DNA from: an uncultured Oscillospiraceae bacterium
Lineage (GTDB): Bacteria > Bacillota > Clostridia > Oscillospirales > Oscillospiraceae
DNA length: 64,000 nucleotides
Direction: 5' to 3'
Assembly (NCBI GenBank): GCA_934565795.1
Contig: CAKTIM010000003.1
Span: forward strand, 62,001-126,000
The notes below the pieces were generated by a model that saw only the letters and a list, made by a program, of their open reading frames with translations, had not been told where the DNA came from and searched no databases. Made by a program: the position numbers and the translations under genes. Of the stretch, positions 43,680 to 57,102 are shown in pieces. Position 1 is the stretch's first letter. Each line of letters opens with the position of its first letter.

Positions 43680-44354
43680 ATGGCTTCCTGGATGGTTCAC
43701 CTGCGCATTGCCGACCGGCTGCTGGACAGCCTGCCCCGGCTGTCCGCGGTGGATTTTGTGGTGGGCAACATTGCCCCGGACAGCGGCGTTCCCAACGAGG
43801 ATTGGAGCGCCTTTACGCCCAGCACGGTGGTGTCCCACTTCCGGGTGGATCCCTCCGACCCGAGAACGATTCAGATTTCGGTGTTCGTGGAGCGGTATTA
43901 TACCCCGGCGCAGCGTGCCCGCTATACCCCGGCACAGAACTCCTTCTTCCTGGGGTATCTTGTCCACCTGCTGACCGATCAGTTGTGGAGTGCTCAAGTG
44001 CTGACTGCCCTGATGGAGCGTTTCCCCGACCAGGGGCAGGCAGACCGGCTGGGGCTGATTCAGCGTGCCAAAGAGGACTGGTATGACCTGGACTATAAAT
44101 ATCTGCGCCAGCACTCGGATTTCCGCGCCTTTCGGATTTATGCGGGAGCCGTGGGCTATGAGAATGTGTTTATGAGCGAATTTGCCCCGGATGCCTTTGA
44201 CAACCGGCGGCAGTACATCACCTCCTTCTATCTGGAGGAAAACAACCACCTTGACCGGGAGTATCCATACCTGAACGAGGCCCAGATGGACAGCTTTGTT
44301 TCAGGTGCATCCAGGGAAATTCTATCCCGCCTGCAAACGGAATACGGTCTGTGA
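43680..44354 (+). CDS. Zinc-dependent phospholipase C-like protein
   Basis: 224 residues. His and Asp residues of the PF00882-type fold are visible: HLRIADRLL near the start, FVVGNIAPDSG, SHFRVDP and LVHLLTDQLW. No signal peptide, so a cytoplasmic role is likely rather than toxin-like secretion. AAGGAG before the ATG. Confidence 0.85.
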   Translation: MASWMVHLRIADRLLDSLPRLSAVDFVVGNIAPDSGVPNEDWSAFTPSTVVSHFRVDPSDPRTIQISVFVERYYTPAQRARYTPAQNSFFLGYLVHLLTDQLWSAQVLTALMERFPDQGQADRLGLIQRAKEDWYDLDYKYLRQHSDFRAFRIYAGAVGYENVFMSEFAPDAFDNRRQYITSFYLEENNHLDREYPYLNEAQMDSFVSGASREILSRLQTEYGL

Positions 44355-44370
44355 CCCAAGTTGCCAGAAG

Positions 44371-44402
44371 CCGCCCTGCTTGACAAAGCGGGCGGTTTTT
44401 TA
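44371..44402 (+). terminator. Terminator whose loop holds the next promoter's -35
   Basis: Stem CCGCCC-TGCTT pairs with AAGC-GGGCGG, then TTTTTT. The loop and flank contain TTGACA (44380-44385), the -35 of the following gene. Confidence 0.85.
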
Positions 44403-44408
44403 TATAAT
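44380..44408 (+). promoter_or_regulatory. Promoter of the PLP-enzyme gene, overlapping a terminator
   Basis: TTGACA (44380-44385), 17-bp spacer, TATAAT (44403-44408). Perfect boxes; the spacer is the 3' arm and T run of the upstream terminator. Confidence 0.85.
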
Positions 44409-44452
44409 TTGGGGGCTTGAAGCGGATTTTGACAAGAGGGAGCAGCGAGAAA

Positions 44453-45736
44453 ATGGAAGAATTATTGCAGCAGTATCAGGCAATGGGCATCAGCCCTGCC
44501 GTTTATGAATACGGTGAAAAGGCGCTGGCGCGTTTGCGGGAGCGCTTCGACGCCATCGACCGCATTGCGGAATACAATCAGGCCAAGGTGATCGCCGCCA
44601 TGCAGAAGAACCGGGTCAGCGCCGCCTGCTTTGCCGCCACCACCGGCTACGGCTACGACGACCTGGGGCGGGACAATCTGGAGCGGGTGTATGCCGACGT
44701 GTTTCACACCGAAGCCGCCCTGGTGCGCCCCCAGATCACCTGCGGCACCCACGCCCTGACCGTGGCGCTGAGCGCCAATCTGCTCCCCGGCGACGAGCTG
44801 CTCTCCCCCGTGGGCATGCCCTACGACACCCTACAGGAGGTCATTGGCATCCGGGAAAGCCCCTGCTCCCTGGCGGAGTACGGGGTCAGCTACCGTCAGG
44901 TAGACCTGCTGCCGGACGGCAGCTTCGACTACGAGGGCATCAAAGGTGCCATCAACGAAAAAACAAAGCTCATCACCATCCAGCGCTCCAAAGGCTATGC
45001 CACCCGCCCCACCTTCTCCGTCGCGCAGATTGGGGAACTGATCGCCTTCTGCAAGGGCATCAAGCCGGATGTGGTGGTGATGGTGGATAACTGCTACGGC
45101 GAATTTGTAGAGACCATGGAGCCATCCGACGTGGGCGCGGACATGGTGGTAGGCTCCCTCATCAAGAACCCCGGCGGCGGTCTGGCCCCCATCGGCGGCT
45201 ACATCTGCGGCACGGAAAAATGCGTCAGCCGGTGTGCCTATCGGCTCTCCGCCCCCGGCCTGGGGCAGGAGGTGGGCGCAAACCTGGGGCTGATGCCTGC
45301 GCTGTATCAGGGCTTCTTCCTGGCCCCCACGGTGGTCGCCAGCGCGGAAAAGGGCGCGGTATTCGCCGCCAACCTGTATGAGCCGCTGGGCTTTCGCTGT
45401 GTGCCCGGCGCGGCCGAGGAGCGCCACGACATCATTCAGGCCGTGGAGCTGGGCAGTGAGGCGGGCATGATCGCCTTCTGCAAGGGCATCCAGGCCGCCG
45501 CCCCGGTAGACTCCTACGCCGACCCCCTCCCCTGGGACATGCCCGGCTACAGCGACAAGGTCATTATGGCCGCCGGTGCCTTTGTCCAGGGCAGCTCCAT
45601 TGAGCTGTCCGCCGACGGCCCCATCCGCCCCCCCTACGCCGTCTATTTCCAGGGCGGCCTGACCTGGTATCACGCCAAGCTGGGCATCCTTATGAGCCTG
45701 CAAAAGATGGTGGACGCCGGACTGGCAACGCTCTGA
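44453..45736 (+). CDS. Methionine gamma-lyase / aluminium-resistance family PLP enzyme
   Basis: 427 residues from ATG 44453 (GAGGGAG upstream). Fold type I aminotransferase-like: TCGTHALTVALSANLLPGDE, VMVDNCYGEFVE with the Asp for PLP N1, and GSLIKNPGGG with the likely PLP lysine. The family is annotated as methionine gamma-lyase family or aluminium resistance protein (YnbB in Bacillus) and lies beside miaA/hfq in some genomes; not here. Reaction probably on cysteine/methionine-type substrates. Confidence 0.88.
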   Translation: MEELLQQYQAMGISPAVYEYGEKALARLRERFDAIDRIAEYNQAKVIAAMQKNRVSAACFAATTGYGYDDLGRDNLERVYADVFHTEAALVRPQITCGTHALTVALSANLLPGDELLSPVGMPYDTLQEVIGIRESPCSLAEYGVSYRQVDLLPDGSFDYEGIKGAINEKTKLITIQRSKGYATRPTFSVAQIGELIAFCKGIKPDVVVMVDNCYGEFVETMEPSDVGADMVVGSLIKNPGGGLAPIGGYICGTEKCVSRCAYRLSAPGLGQEVGANLGLMPALYQGFFLAPTVVASAEKGAVFAANLYEPLGFRCVPGAAEERHDIIQAVELGSEAGMIAFCKGIQAAAPVDSYADPLPWDMPGYSDKVIMAAGAFVQGSSIELSADGPIRPPYAVYFQGGLTWYHAKLGILMSLQKMVDAGLATL

Positions 45737-45769
45737 GTACCCCGCGCAGGCCGCAATTGCAGACAAATA

Positions 45770-45804
45770 CCCCCTGCCAACGCATTTTCAGCGCTGGCAG
45801 GGGG
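45770..45804 (+). terminator. Hairpin between the convergent PLP-enzyme and rpoC genes
   Basis: CCCCCTGCCA/TGGCAGGGGG (45770-45779 with 45795-45804) with T-rich but short tails on both sides; probably bidirectional. Confidence 0.65.
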
Positions 45805-45824
45805 ATTTTCATTGGGATTTTCGA

Positions 45825-49502
<3,678 letters not shown>

Positions 49503-49514
49503 AAGTGCGCCTCC

Positions 49515-52500
49515 TTAGTCTTCTATCGTCTCGGCGTCGCCGTCTTCCAGATCGCCGAACACATCCATAATATCCTCAGGGCCATCCTCATCGATCACGA
49601 AGCCGGAGTCCAGCACCTCGTCGGTGTCTCCCACCACCGTGTCGCCGCGGTCGTCGGAGCTGTAGACGATCTCGTCATCGTCGTCCTCGTCCTTCAGCTC
49701 GATCTCGTTGCCGTTTTCATCCAGCACGCGGATATCCAGGCACAGAGCCTGCAGCTCCTTGACCAGAACCTTGAAGGATTCAGGCACGCCGGGCTTGGGA
49801 ATGTTGGCGCCCTTGACGATGGCCTCGTAGGTCTTGACACGGCCCGTCACGTCGTCGGACTTGACGGTCAGAATCTCCTGCAGGGTATAGGCAGCGCCGT
49901 AGGCCTCCAGCGCCCAGACCTCCATTTCGCCGAAGCGCTGGCCGCCGAACTGGGCCTTGCCGCCCAGAGGCTGCTGGGTGACCAGGGCATACGGGCCGGT
50001 GGAGCGGGCGTGAATCTTATCATCAACCAGGTGATGGAGCTTCAGATAGTAGGGGTAGCCAACGGTTACCAGATTGTCGAAGGGCTCGCCGGTGCGGCCA
50101 TCGTACAGGATGGTCTTGCCGTCCTCCCGCAGTCCGGCCTCCTTCAGAGTCTCGCGGATGTCCTTCTCGTTGGCGCCGTCGAACACGGGGGTAGCGACGT
50201 TCCAGCCCAGAGCGCGGGCGGCATAGCCCAGGTGCACTTCCAGCACCTGACCGATGTTCATACGCGAAGGCACGCCCAGGGGGTTCAGCACGATATCCAG
50301 CGGCGTACCGTCGGGCAGGAAGGGCATATCCTCCTCCGGCAGGACGCGGGACACCACGCCCTTGTTGCCGTGACGGCCGGCCATCTTGTCGCCCACGGAG
50401 ATCTTTCTCTTCTGGGCAATATACACACGGACGGACTTGGTGACGCCGGGGGCCAGCTCGTCGGAATTCTCCTTGGTGAACACCTTCACGTCCACCACGA
50501 TGCCGCTCTCGCCGTGGGGCACCTTCAGGGAGGTATCACGAACCTCTCTTGCCTTCTCGCCGAAGATGGCGCGCAGCAGGCGCTCCTCAGGGGTCAGCTC
50601 GGTCTCGCCCTTGGGGGTGACCTTGCCCACCAGGTAATCGCCGGAATGCACCTCCGCGCCCACGCGGATGATGCCCTCCTCGTCCAGATCCTTCAGTGCA
50701 TCCTCGCCCACATTGGGGATATCGCGGGTGATCTCCTCAGGCCCCAGCTTGGTATCGCGGGCCTCGGTCTCATGCTCCTCAATGTGGATGGAGGTAAACA
50801 CATCCTCGCGCACCAGGCGCTCATTGAGCAGGATGGCGTCCTCGTAGTTGTAGCCCTCCCAGGTGACGAAGCCAATCAGCACGTTCTTGCCCAGGGCAAC
50901 CTCGCCGCCGGAGCAGCTGGGGCCGTCGGCAATGATCTGCTCGGTATCCACCCGCTCGCCAACCACCACGTTGGGCCGCTGGTTGATGCAGGTGCCGGCA
51001 TTGCTGCGGGCAAACTTGGTCAGATGGTAGGTAGCGGTCTCGCCGTCGTCGTAGCGCACGGAGATATCCGTAGCGGAAACGGCAGTGACCACACCGGGCT
51101 TGGTGGCCTTGATGCAGACCTCGCTGTCCACGGCAGCCTTGTGCTCGATGCCGGTGGCAACGACGGGCGGCTCGGTGGTCAGCAGGGGCACGGCCTGACG
51201 CTGCATGTTCGCGCCCATCAGGGCACGGTTGGCGTCGTCGTTCTGCAGGAAGGGAATGAAGGAGGTGGCGATGGAGATCATCATACGCGGCGATACATCC
51301 ACGTAGTCGATCATGTTGCGGTCCACCTCGATGATCTCGTTGCGGTGGCGGCAGGTGATACGGGCATTGGCCAGGCAGCCGTTTTCGTCCAGAGGTTCGC
51401 TGGCCTGACCGACGTAGTAATCGTCCTCCACGTCGGCGGTCATGTACTCCACATCCTTGGTGACAAAGCCGGTGGCCTTGTCCACCTTGCGGTAGGGAGC
51501 CTCTACGAAGCCGTACTCATTGATCTTGGCAAAGGTGGCCAGGTAGTTGATCAGGCCGATGTTGGGGCCTTCAGGGGTCTCGATGGGGCACATGCGGCCA
51601 TAATGGGTGTAGTGAATATCACGCACATCGAAGGACGCCCGGTCGCGGCTCAGACCGCCGGGGCCCAGGGCGGACAGGCGGCGCTTATGGGTCAGCTCGG
51701 CCAGGGGGTTATTCTGATCCATGAACTGGGACAGCGGGGAGGAGCCGAAGAACTCCTTGATAACCGCCGTCACAGGCCGGATGTTGATCAGGCTCTGGGG
51801 GGTGACGGAATCCAGATCCTGCACGGTCATGCGCTCCCGGATCACCCGATCCAGACGGGAGAAGCCGATGCGGAACTGGTTCTGCAGCAGCTCGCCCACG
51901 CAGCGCAGGCGGCGGTTGCCCAGGTGGTCGATATCGTCGGGGGTGCCGACGCCCATGGCCACGCAGTTCAGGTAGTTGATGGAGGCCATGATATCATCCA
52001 CAATGATGTGCTTGGGGATCAGATCGTCCATCCGCTCCTCGATGGCTTCCTTCCAGCCGTCGGCAGGGACGGTATCCAGCATCTCCCGCAGGACGGAGAA
52101 GCGCACCTTCTCCTTGATACCGTACTGCTTGGGATCGAAGTCCACGAAGCCGGCCATGTCCACCATGTTGTTGGAGAACACCTTCACCTTGTAATCGCCG
52201 ATGCGGATCACGGCCTCGTTGACGCCCTTGGCGCTCAGCTCGTGAGCCTGGGCACGGGAGATGAAGTCACCGGGCATCACCAGGATTTCGCCGGTGATGG
52301 GATCGGTGATCGGCTCCGCCGCCTCCTGGCCGGACAGTCGGCTCCAGATATCCATCTTCTTATTGAATTTATAGCGGCCGACCTTGGACACATCGTAGCG
52401 GTGGGCGTCAAATAGCAGCCCCTCCAGATGGGCAATGGCCGTCTCCACCGTGGGAGGCTCGCCGGGACGCAGGCGGCGGTAAATCTCCAGCAGAGAATCC

Positions 52501-53201
52501 TCCTTGGTCTTGCAGGGATCCTTCTCCAGCGTGGCAAGGATACGCTCGTCCTCGCCGAACATCTGCTTGATCTGCTCGTCGGTGCTGACGCCCAGGGCAC
52601 GGATCAGGCTGGTGATGGGCAGCTTGCGGTTCTTATCGATGCGCACCCAGAATACGTTGGAGTTGTCAGTCTCGTATTCCAGCCATGCGCCGCGGTAGGG
52701 AATGACGGTGGCGGTATAGGTATGCTGGTCTGCCTTGTCCACCTCGTGACCGTAGTACATACCGGGGCTGCGGACGATCTGGGAGATGATAACGCGCTCT
52801 GCACCGTTGATCACGAAGGTGCCGCCGTTGGTCATCACGGGGAAGTCGCCCATGAAGATCTCCTGCTCCTTGATTTCGTCCGTCTCCGTATTGCGCAGAC
52901 GAATGCGCACCTTGATGGGCTTCGCGTAGGTGGTGTCCCGCTCCTTGCACTCCTCGATGGTGTACTTGGGCTTGTCCTCCATGGTGTAATCCAGGAAGCT
53001 CAGCTCCAGCTTGCCGGAGAAGTCGGTAATGGTGCCCACATCCTTGAACACCTCACGCAATCCTTCGTCCAGGAACCACTGGTAGGAGTCCTTCTGGATC
53101 TTCAGCATGTTGGGGATTTCCAGAATCTCTTCATACTTTGCGTAGGACTTACGCATGGTCTTACCGAACATTACGTCCTTGACCATTGCCATATGGATCA
53201 T
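49515..53201 (-). CDS. rpoB: RNA polymerase beta subunit
   Basis: About 1228 residues from ATG 53201 (AAAGG five bases upstream); ATG 53192 and GTG 53204 are alternatives. The rifampicin region [31 protein letters not shown] carries the sensitive residues Asp, His and Ser. The conserved core ends near the [14 protein letters not shown] segment; about 60 further residues form a very acidic tail ([12 protein letters not shown] to DAETIED) not present in E. coli RpoB. Promoter at 53357-53385, leader about 150 bases. Confidence 0.98.
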   Translation of the reverse strand: MIHMAMVKDVMFGKTMRKSYAKYEEILEIPNMLKIQKDSYQWFLDEGLREVFKDVGTITDFSGKLELSFLDYTMEDKPKYTIEECKERDTTYAKPIKVRIRLRNTETDEIKEQEIFMGDFPVMTNGGTFVINGAERVIISQIVRSPGMYYGHEVDKADQHTYTATVIPYRGAWLEYETDNSNVFWVRIDKNRKLPITSLIRALGVSTDEQIKQMFGEDERILATLEKDPCKTKEDSLLEIYRRLRPGEPPTVETAIAHLEGLLFDAHRYDVSKVGRYKFNKKMDIWSRLSGQEAAEPITDPITGEILVMPGDFISRAQAHELSAKGVNEAVIRIGDYKVKVFSNNMVDMAGFVDFDPKQYGIKEKVRFSVLREMLDTVPADGWKEAIEERMDDLIPKHIIVDDIMASINYLNCVAMGVGTPDDIDHLGNRRLRCVGELLQNQFRIGFSRLDRVIRERMTVQDLDSVTPQSLINIRPVTAVIKEFFGSSPLSQFMDQNNPLAELTHKRRLSALGPGGLSRDRASFDVRDIHYTHYGRMCPIETPEGPNIGLINYLATFAKINEYGFVEAPYRKVDKATGFVTKDVEYMTADVEDDYYVGQASEPLDENGCLANARITCRHRNEIIEVDRNMIDYVDVSPRMMISIATSFIPFLQNDDANRALMGANMQRQAVPLLTTEPPVVATGIEHKAAVDSEVCIKATKPGVVTAVSATDISVRYDDGETATYHLTKFARSNAGTCINQRPNVVVGERVDTEQIIADGPSCSGGEVALGKNVLIGFVTWEGYNYEDAILLNERLVREDVFTSIHIEEHETEARDTKLGPEEITRDIPNVGEDALKDLDEEGIIRVGAEVHSGDYLVGKVTPKGETELTPEERLLRAIFGEKAREVRDTSLKVPHGESGIVVDVKVFTKENSDELAPGVTKSVRVYIAQKRKISVGDKMAGRHGNKGVVSRVLPEEDMPFLPDGTPLDIVLNPLGVPSRMNIGQVLEVHLGYAARALGWNVATPVFDGANEKDIRETLKEAGLREDGKTILYDGRTGEPFDNLVTVGYPYYLKLHHLVDDKIHARSTGPYALVTQQPLGGKAQFGGQRFGEMEVWALEAYGAAYTLQEILTVKSDDVTGRVKTYEAIVKGANIPKPGVPESFKVLVKELQALCLDIRVLDENGNEIELKDEDDDDEIVYSSDDRGDTVVGDTDEVLDSGFVIDEDGPEDIMDVFGDLEDGDAETIED

Positions 53202-53276
53202 CACAGCCTTTCTTTCGGAATGTGTCGCTTACTTTGATACGCCGGGAGCCGTTGTCATTTATTGCAAACTTACCTC

Positions 53277-53305
53277 TTGACAGCCGCCCCGCCCTGTGAT
53301 AGAAT
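53277..53305 (+). promoter_or_regulatory. Promoter on the strand opposite rpoB, inside its leader
   Basis: TTGACA (53277-53282), 17-bp spacer, TAGAAT (53300-53305). It points away from rpoB toward a region with no recognised gene and would give RNA antisense to the first part of the rpoB leader. Confidence 0.65.
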
Positions 53306-53332
53306 GCGTGTGTGGGATAGGCCACAGTTGGG

Positions 53333-53349
53333 CATAGTATCACACTATG
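53333..53349. promoter_or_regulatory. Palindrome at the rpoB transcription start
   Basis: CATAGT-atcac-ACTATG lies where the rpoB transcript should start (about 7 bases after the -10 at 53357). It could be an operator or a 5' end hairpin. Confidence 0.5.
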
Positions 53350-53356
53350 GACTACT

Positions 53357-53385
53357 ATTCTATATCATCTGGCTTTGTTTGTCAA
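53357..53385 (-). promoter_or_regulatory. Promoter of rpoB-rpoC
   Basis: Minus strand TTGACA (53385-53380), 17-bp spacer, TAGAAT (53362-53357). Confidence 0.85.
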
Positions 53386-53504
53386 TTAGTTTTTCTGCCA
53401 TTTCGAGGACATTTATGTCCCCGATTTTTTGTTTTTATGACCAAACACGCCCCCGCCCTCCCTGAAAAGCCCACCTTCCAAGCGCCCACCGCATAATAAA
53501 AAAC

Positions 53505-53558
53505 AAGGCGAATTCGCAGCAGCCCACCTGAGGCCATACGAATTCGCCTTGCTTTTTT
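53505..53558 (+). terminator. Strong bidirectional terminator
   Basis: Stem AAGGCGAATTCG/CGAATTCGCCTT (53505-53516 with 53539-53550), GCTTTTTT on the plus side and TGTTTTTTATT on the minus side. Confidence 0.85.
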
Positions 53559-53591
53559 ATGCCAGCACACCCGCTTCACCCGTCAACCGTC

Positions 53592-54039
53592 CCCGTAGGG
53601 GTCGGCAATTTTGTCGACCCTCAACCCCACGGTTTCGATAGCAGTAACGAACAACGTATACCCAAAAAGGATACATCCCCAAGCTTCCCTGAGGGGTGTT
53701 GCAGAGCGCAGCGAATCTTTAATAACAATCATTGCCGGTGGCAATGATACAATAATTAATTAGCTGTCGCCGCAGCGACTGAAGAGGGCACTCAGGTGAT
53801 GGTTTTGAGAGAGAGTTGGTTAAAAAGGTACGGTGTTAAACACTTTGAGTGCGTAGGGGCGGATATTAGCCGCCCGAAAGGTAACGAACGTGAGCTGTAC
53901 AGACGAACCGCTCAATCCCGGTACCCAGCGGGGCGGCAGATTGCCGCCCCCTACGAACTCAAAAGCTTTTGGCTATTTTCATTCAACTGACAGCTCAATT
54001 CCGCGAGACTGCGGGCGGCTAATATCCGCCCCTACGGGG
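53592..54039 (-). repeat. Modular repeat family, copy C (about 448 bp, inverted)
   Basis: Reverse orientation of copy A: starts with GGTCGGCAATTTTGTCGACC, contains ATTGCCGGTGGCAATGAT, CGCTGCGGCGACAGCTAATT on the other strand, and ends with GCGGCTAATATCCGCCCC. It lies between the bceB-type permease stop and the terminator at 53505. Confidence 0.75.
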
Positions 54040-54053
54040 TGTACCGATTTGGC

Positions 54054-56099
54054 TTAGTCCCTTTCCTTTCCGCTGACGATGCGGTAGTAGGCGTGGGCGG
54101 TGAATTTATAGATGACCACGTAGAAAACACAGAAGATCAGGAACGAGCCCACGTTGGTCAGGATGACGAGCTGCTTGTTACGCAGGTTGAACATTTGCAG
54201 CAGCTGCCATACCAGAGGGAAAGCGAAGGCAAGGTGGACGCCTGCCATCAGCAGGGGCGTGAAAAACACTGTGAGCACCTGGGAATTGATGCTTTTCTTA
54301 ATATCCTGCTGGGTCATGCCCACCTTGCGCATGATGGCAAAGCGGGACTGATCCTCATAGCCCTCGCTGGCCTGCTTGTAGTAGATAATCAGCGCAGCCG
54401 CCGCAATGAAGATGATGCTGAGCATGATGCCGATGAAGAACAGGCCGCCATAGGTGATATAGAAGCTCTCCCGCTGCAGCGCCTGGCACTCGCTGGACCA
54501 GCCGATGCCGTTTGCCGCCATGGGAAGCGCCGGGATGCTGTCGCTCATCATCTCGTGAATCGCCACGATCCAATCCTCCGGCAGGTCAAAGTCCGCACCG
54601 TAGTAGAACTCGCAGCCGAGCATATTCCGCACGGTCTGGCTGCCGGAAAAGGTGTATTTCAAGCTGGTCAGCGGCTCCAGCTCTTGAAGATTGGATACGA
54701 TCAGCGTAATGGTGGGGATCACGGATACGGATATCTCCCCCGTCACAATATGCTGGGCGGTATTGCCCACGATCTGGAATTCCATGCCGTGTATCTTCAT
54801 AGTGTCCCAATCATAGGTGCAGTTATGAAGATCGATCAACGCCTGACCTGGCTGCAGCTTCACATCCGTCCCGTACATCCGATTATAATCCGCCTGGCTC
54901 AGGAACGTCAGCAGGCGCAGATTCCCATAGCCTCCCACCTGGTCGACCTCCGAGCGATCCGGCTGGGCCTCGCTGTCTGCCATGGCTGCCGCAATTGAGG
55001 CGTAAAAATAATACTCCTCCGCCGTCGGCTCCACCTGATTTTCCGCATAGATCCTGTGGAAATTATCCAGGATTTCCTTGCTGTGGGCCTCGTCCATTCC
55101 CTGCGGCACCCGCACATCCACCGAAAAGCCGCTGTCATGGGCATAGCGGGCTTTCAAAGAGTCCTCCGCGCCGATGTACAGGCTGCTGGTGGAGGAGATC
55201 ATCACCAGCACCATGGTCGCCAGGATGCAGATGGAGGCAAGGCCCGCGCCGTTGCGCTTCATGCGGTAGGCCATGGAGGAAACGGAGACGAAGTGCTGCT
55301 TTTTATAGTAATAGCTCTTCCATTTTTGCAGCAGGCGGCACAGCACCACGCTACCGGAGATCATCATCAGATAGGTTGCAGCAATGACCATCAGCACCGC
55401 AACAAAGAAAAGGCTGACGGCATCCATGCTGTTGGAGATGGTGACGGCCATATAATAGGCCCCGCCCAGCAGCGCCATGCCCAGCAGGCCCAGGAGGTAA
55501 TTCGCCTTCGGCGGCTTCTCCCCCGCGCTCTCGCTGCGCAGCAGCTCCATGGGACGGGACAGGCGCACCTGGATCAGAGAGCGCACCGTCACCAGCGCAA
55601 AAATAATGGCGAAGACGATCAGCGTATACACAAAGCTTTCCGCCCGGACGGTAAAGGTATAATCCACCCGGCCGCGCACCATGTTTACCAGGCCCAGCTC
55701 TGCCAGCTTATACAGCAGCGTTCCCAGGCCGATGCCCAGGGCCAGGCCCAGCGCCGCCACGATCAGATTTTCCCAGAGCACCACCCGGCACAGAGCGTTT
55801 TTGTCCATGCCCAGCACATTGTAAAGACCGAACTCCCGATACCGGCGGCGAATGAGAAACGAATTGGTATACAGCAGGAACAGCGCCGCGAATGCCGCCA
55901 CCACGATTTTGCCCAGCGACAGGATCATCCCCATCTGGCCGCCGCCCCGCATGGCATTCAGCGCCGGGGCGTAGCTGAGGCACTGCATGATGTGGCTCAT
56001 CATCACCATGCCGATGGCGGTGAGCAGATAGGGGATGTACAGCTTTCGGTTCTTTCGGATGCCGGAGCAGGCCAGGCGGAAATAGAGCGCTTTTTTCAC
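54054..56099 (-). CDS. BceB-type ABC transporter permease (FtsX-like)
   Basis: 681 residues with ten membrane helices arranged 1+3, then 2+4, and a large extracellular domain of about 200 residues between helices 7 and 8 (roughly 320-520), the hallmark of BceB. Such permeases both free the lipid target of peptide antibiotics (bacitracin, nisin type) and signal to the paired kinase. Coupled to the ATPase gene by ATGA. Confidence 0.92.
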   Translation of the reverse strand: MKKALYFRLACSGIRKNRKLYIPYLLTAIGMVMMSHIMQCLSYAPALNAMRGGGQMGMILSLGKIVVAAFAALFLLYTNSFLIRRRYREFGLYNVLGMDKNALCRVVLWENLIVAALGLALGIGLGTLLYKLAELGLVNMVRGRVDYTFTVRAESFVYTLIVFAIIFALVTVRSLIQVRLSRPMELLRSESAGEKPPKANYLLGLLGMALLGGAYYMAVTISNSMDAVSLFFVAVLMVIAATYLMMISGSVVLCRLLQKWKSYYYKKQHFVSVSSMAYRMKRNGAGLASICILATMVLVMISSTSSLYIGAEDSLKARYAHDSGFSVDVRVPQGMDEAHSKEILDNFHRIYAENQVEPTAEEYYFYASIAAAMADSEAQPDRSEVDQVGGYGNLRLLTFLSQADYNRMYGTDVKLQPGQALIDLHNCTYDWDTMKIHGMEFQIVGNTAQHIVTGEISVSVIPTITLIVSNLQELEPLTSLKYTFSGSQTVRNMLGCEFYYGADFDLPEDWIVAIHEMMSDSIPALPMAANGIGWSSECQALQRESFYITYGGLFFIGIMLSIIFIAAAALIIYYKQASEGYEDQSRFAIMRKVGMTQQDIKKSINSQVLTVFFTPLLMAGVHLAFAFPLVWQLLQMFNLRNKQLVILTNVGSFLIFCVFYVVIYKFTAHAYYRIVSGKERD

Positions 56100-56860
56100 G
56101 CCTCGTCGCCTCCCGTCTGGAGCATGGTCAGGGTATCCGATATCTTCTGATACAGCTGCTCGTTATTGCACTGGCCCCGGTAGAGCTGGTGGAATACCTG
56201 ACCATCCTTGATGAACAGCACCCGGTCGGCGCAGCTGGCGGCCTTGACGGAGTGGGTGACCATCAGGATGGTCTGGCCGCCCTTGTGGATCTGGCCGAAC
56301 AGGCGCAGCAGTTCGTCGGTGGACTTGGAATCCAGCGCGCCGGTGGGTTCGTCGGCCAGGACGATCTTGGGCTTCATCATCAGCGCGCGGGCCACCGCCG
56401 CCCGCTGCTTCTGGCCGCCGGAGACCTCATAGGGATACTTCTTCAGCAGGTGGGCAATGCCCAGCTCCGCCGCAATGGGGGCAAGCACCTCCCTCATCTG
56501 CGGGTAAGGGACTCCGGCCAGCACCATGGGAAGATAGATGTTGTCCTCCAGATTGAAGGTATCCAGCAGATTGAATTCCTGGAACACAAAGCCCAGGTTA
56601 TCCCGGCGGAAGGCCGCGATGTCCTTTTCCTTGATGTTTGCCAGATTCTTGCCCTCCAGCAGCACGGTGCCGGAGGTGGGCTTATCCAAAGCAGCCAGGA
56701 TATTCAGCAGCGTGGTCTTGCCGGAGCCGGACTCACCCATGATGGCGGTGTACTCACCCCGCTCCACGGTGAAATTCACATCCCGCAGGGCCTCCACGCT
56801 GTTTCCGCCGAAGCGGGTGGTGTATACCTTTTTCAGATGCTCAACCGTCAGCAGGCTCAT
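56096..56860 (-). CDS. BceA-type ABC transporter ATPase
   Basis: 254 residues from ATG 56860; longer in-frame starts would run through the small upstream gene. Walker A GESGSGKTT (42-50), signature VSGGQKQR, Walker B IVLADEPTGALD, H-loop VTHS. Belongs with the downstream permease. Its start overlaps the stop of a 33-codon gene (ATGA). Confidence 0.95.
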   Translation of the reverse strand: MSLLTVEHLKKVYTTRFGGNSVEALRDVNFTVERGEYTAIMGESGSGKTTLLNILAALDKPTSGTVLLEGKNLANIKEKDIAAFRRDNLGFVFQEFNLLDTFNLEDNIYLPMVLAGVPYPQMREVLAPIAAELGIAHLLKKYPYEVSGGQKQRAAVARALMMKPKIVLADEPTGALDSKSTDELLRLFGQIHKGGQTILMVTHSVKAASCADRVLFIKDGQVFHQLYRGQCNNEQLYQKISDTLTMLQTGGDEA

Positions 56861-56958
56861 TGTTCGTCCTCCTCTTCCTCGCTGATATTTCTTTTCGCGC
56901 ACAGGGCAGCCACAGCCAGAAAGGCGATCAGGCAAATGGTGCGGTTCATCTTTTTCAT
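56857..56958 (-). CDS. 33-residue hydrophobic leader peptide of the Bce operon
   Basis: Short gene read directly from the minus strand: MKKMNRTICLIAFLAVAALC, then a charged tail KRNISEEEEDEQ. It has AGGAAG before the ATG and overlaps the ATPase start by ATGA, so it is translated first in the operon. The form (basic start, one membrane span, acidic cytoplasmic or external tail) resembles small membrane regulators. Role unknown; it may only couple translation. Confidence 0.65.
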   Translation of the reverse strand: MKKMNRTICLIAFLAVAALCAKRNISEEEEDEQ

Positions 56959-56989
56959 TTTTCGTTACTTCCTTTCCTTTGGTGGCACC

Positions 56990-57063
56990 ATTATACTGCA
57001 TCCAGCCTCCCCCCGCCCGCGATTTGCATTACAGTATGGCAGGCAAAACGAACAAGATTGTCA
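56990..57063 (-). promoter_or_regulatory. Candidate response-regulator-dependent promoter of the Bce operon
   Basis: A perfect -10 TATAAT (minus strand, 56995-56990) has no -35 at the right distance. TGACAATCTTGTTC (57063-57050) about 55 bases upstream matches most of the TnACA-N4-TGTAA site known for BceR-type regulators. This fits an activator-dependent promoter. Confidence 0.55.
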
Positions 57064-57074
57064 TATTTATGAAA

Positions 57075-57098
57075 GAAGCCGGAGGATGCTCCAGCTTC
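57075..57098 (-). terminator. Hairpin behind the kinase gene
   Basis: GAAGCCGGAG/CTCCAGCTTC with a 4-base loop (57075-57084 with 57089-57098); TTTCATAAAT follows on the minus strand, a weak tail. Confidence 0.5.
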
Positions 57099-57102
57099 TT
57101 TT

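Larger units (their letters stand above)
53312..53558 (+). ncRNA. Possible short transcript divergent from rpoB
   Basis: Bounded by the promoter at 53277-53305 and the strong terminator at 53505-53558, about 245 bases. It runs through the rpoB promoter. A 49-codon frame from ATG 53347 lies inside but has no ribosome site, so an RNA function or simple interference is more likely than a protein. The interval 53202-54053 otherwise holds the rpoB promoter and repeat copy C; no convincing gene is seen. Confidence 0.35.

Noticed and set aside
53347..53496. 49-codon frame in the possible divergent rpoB-leader transcript
   Set aside because: No ribosome site and a proline/cysteine-rich composition; kept only as part of a possible RNA.
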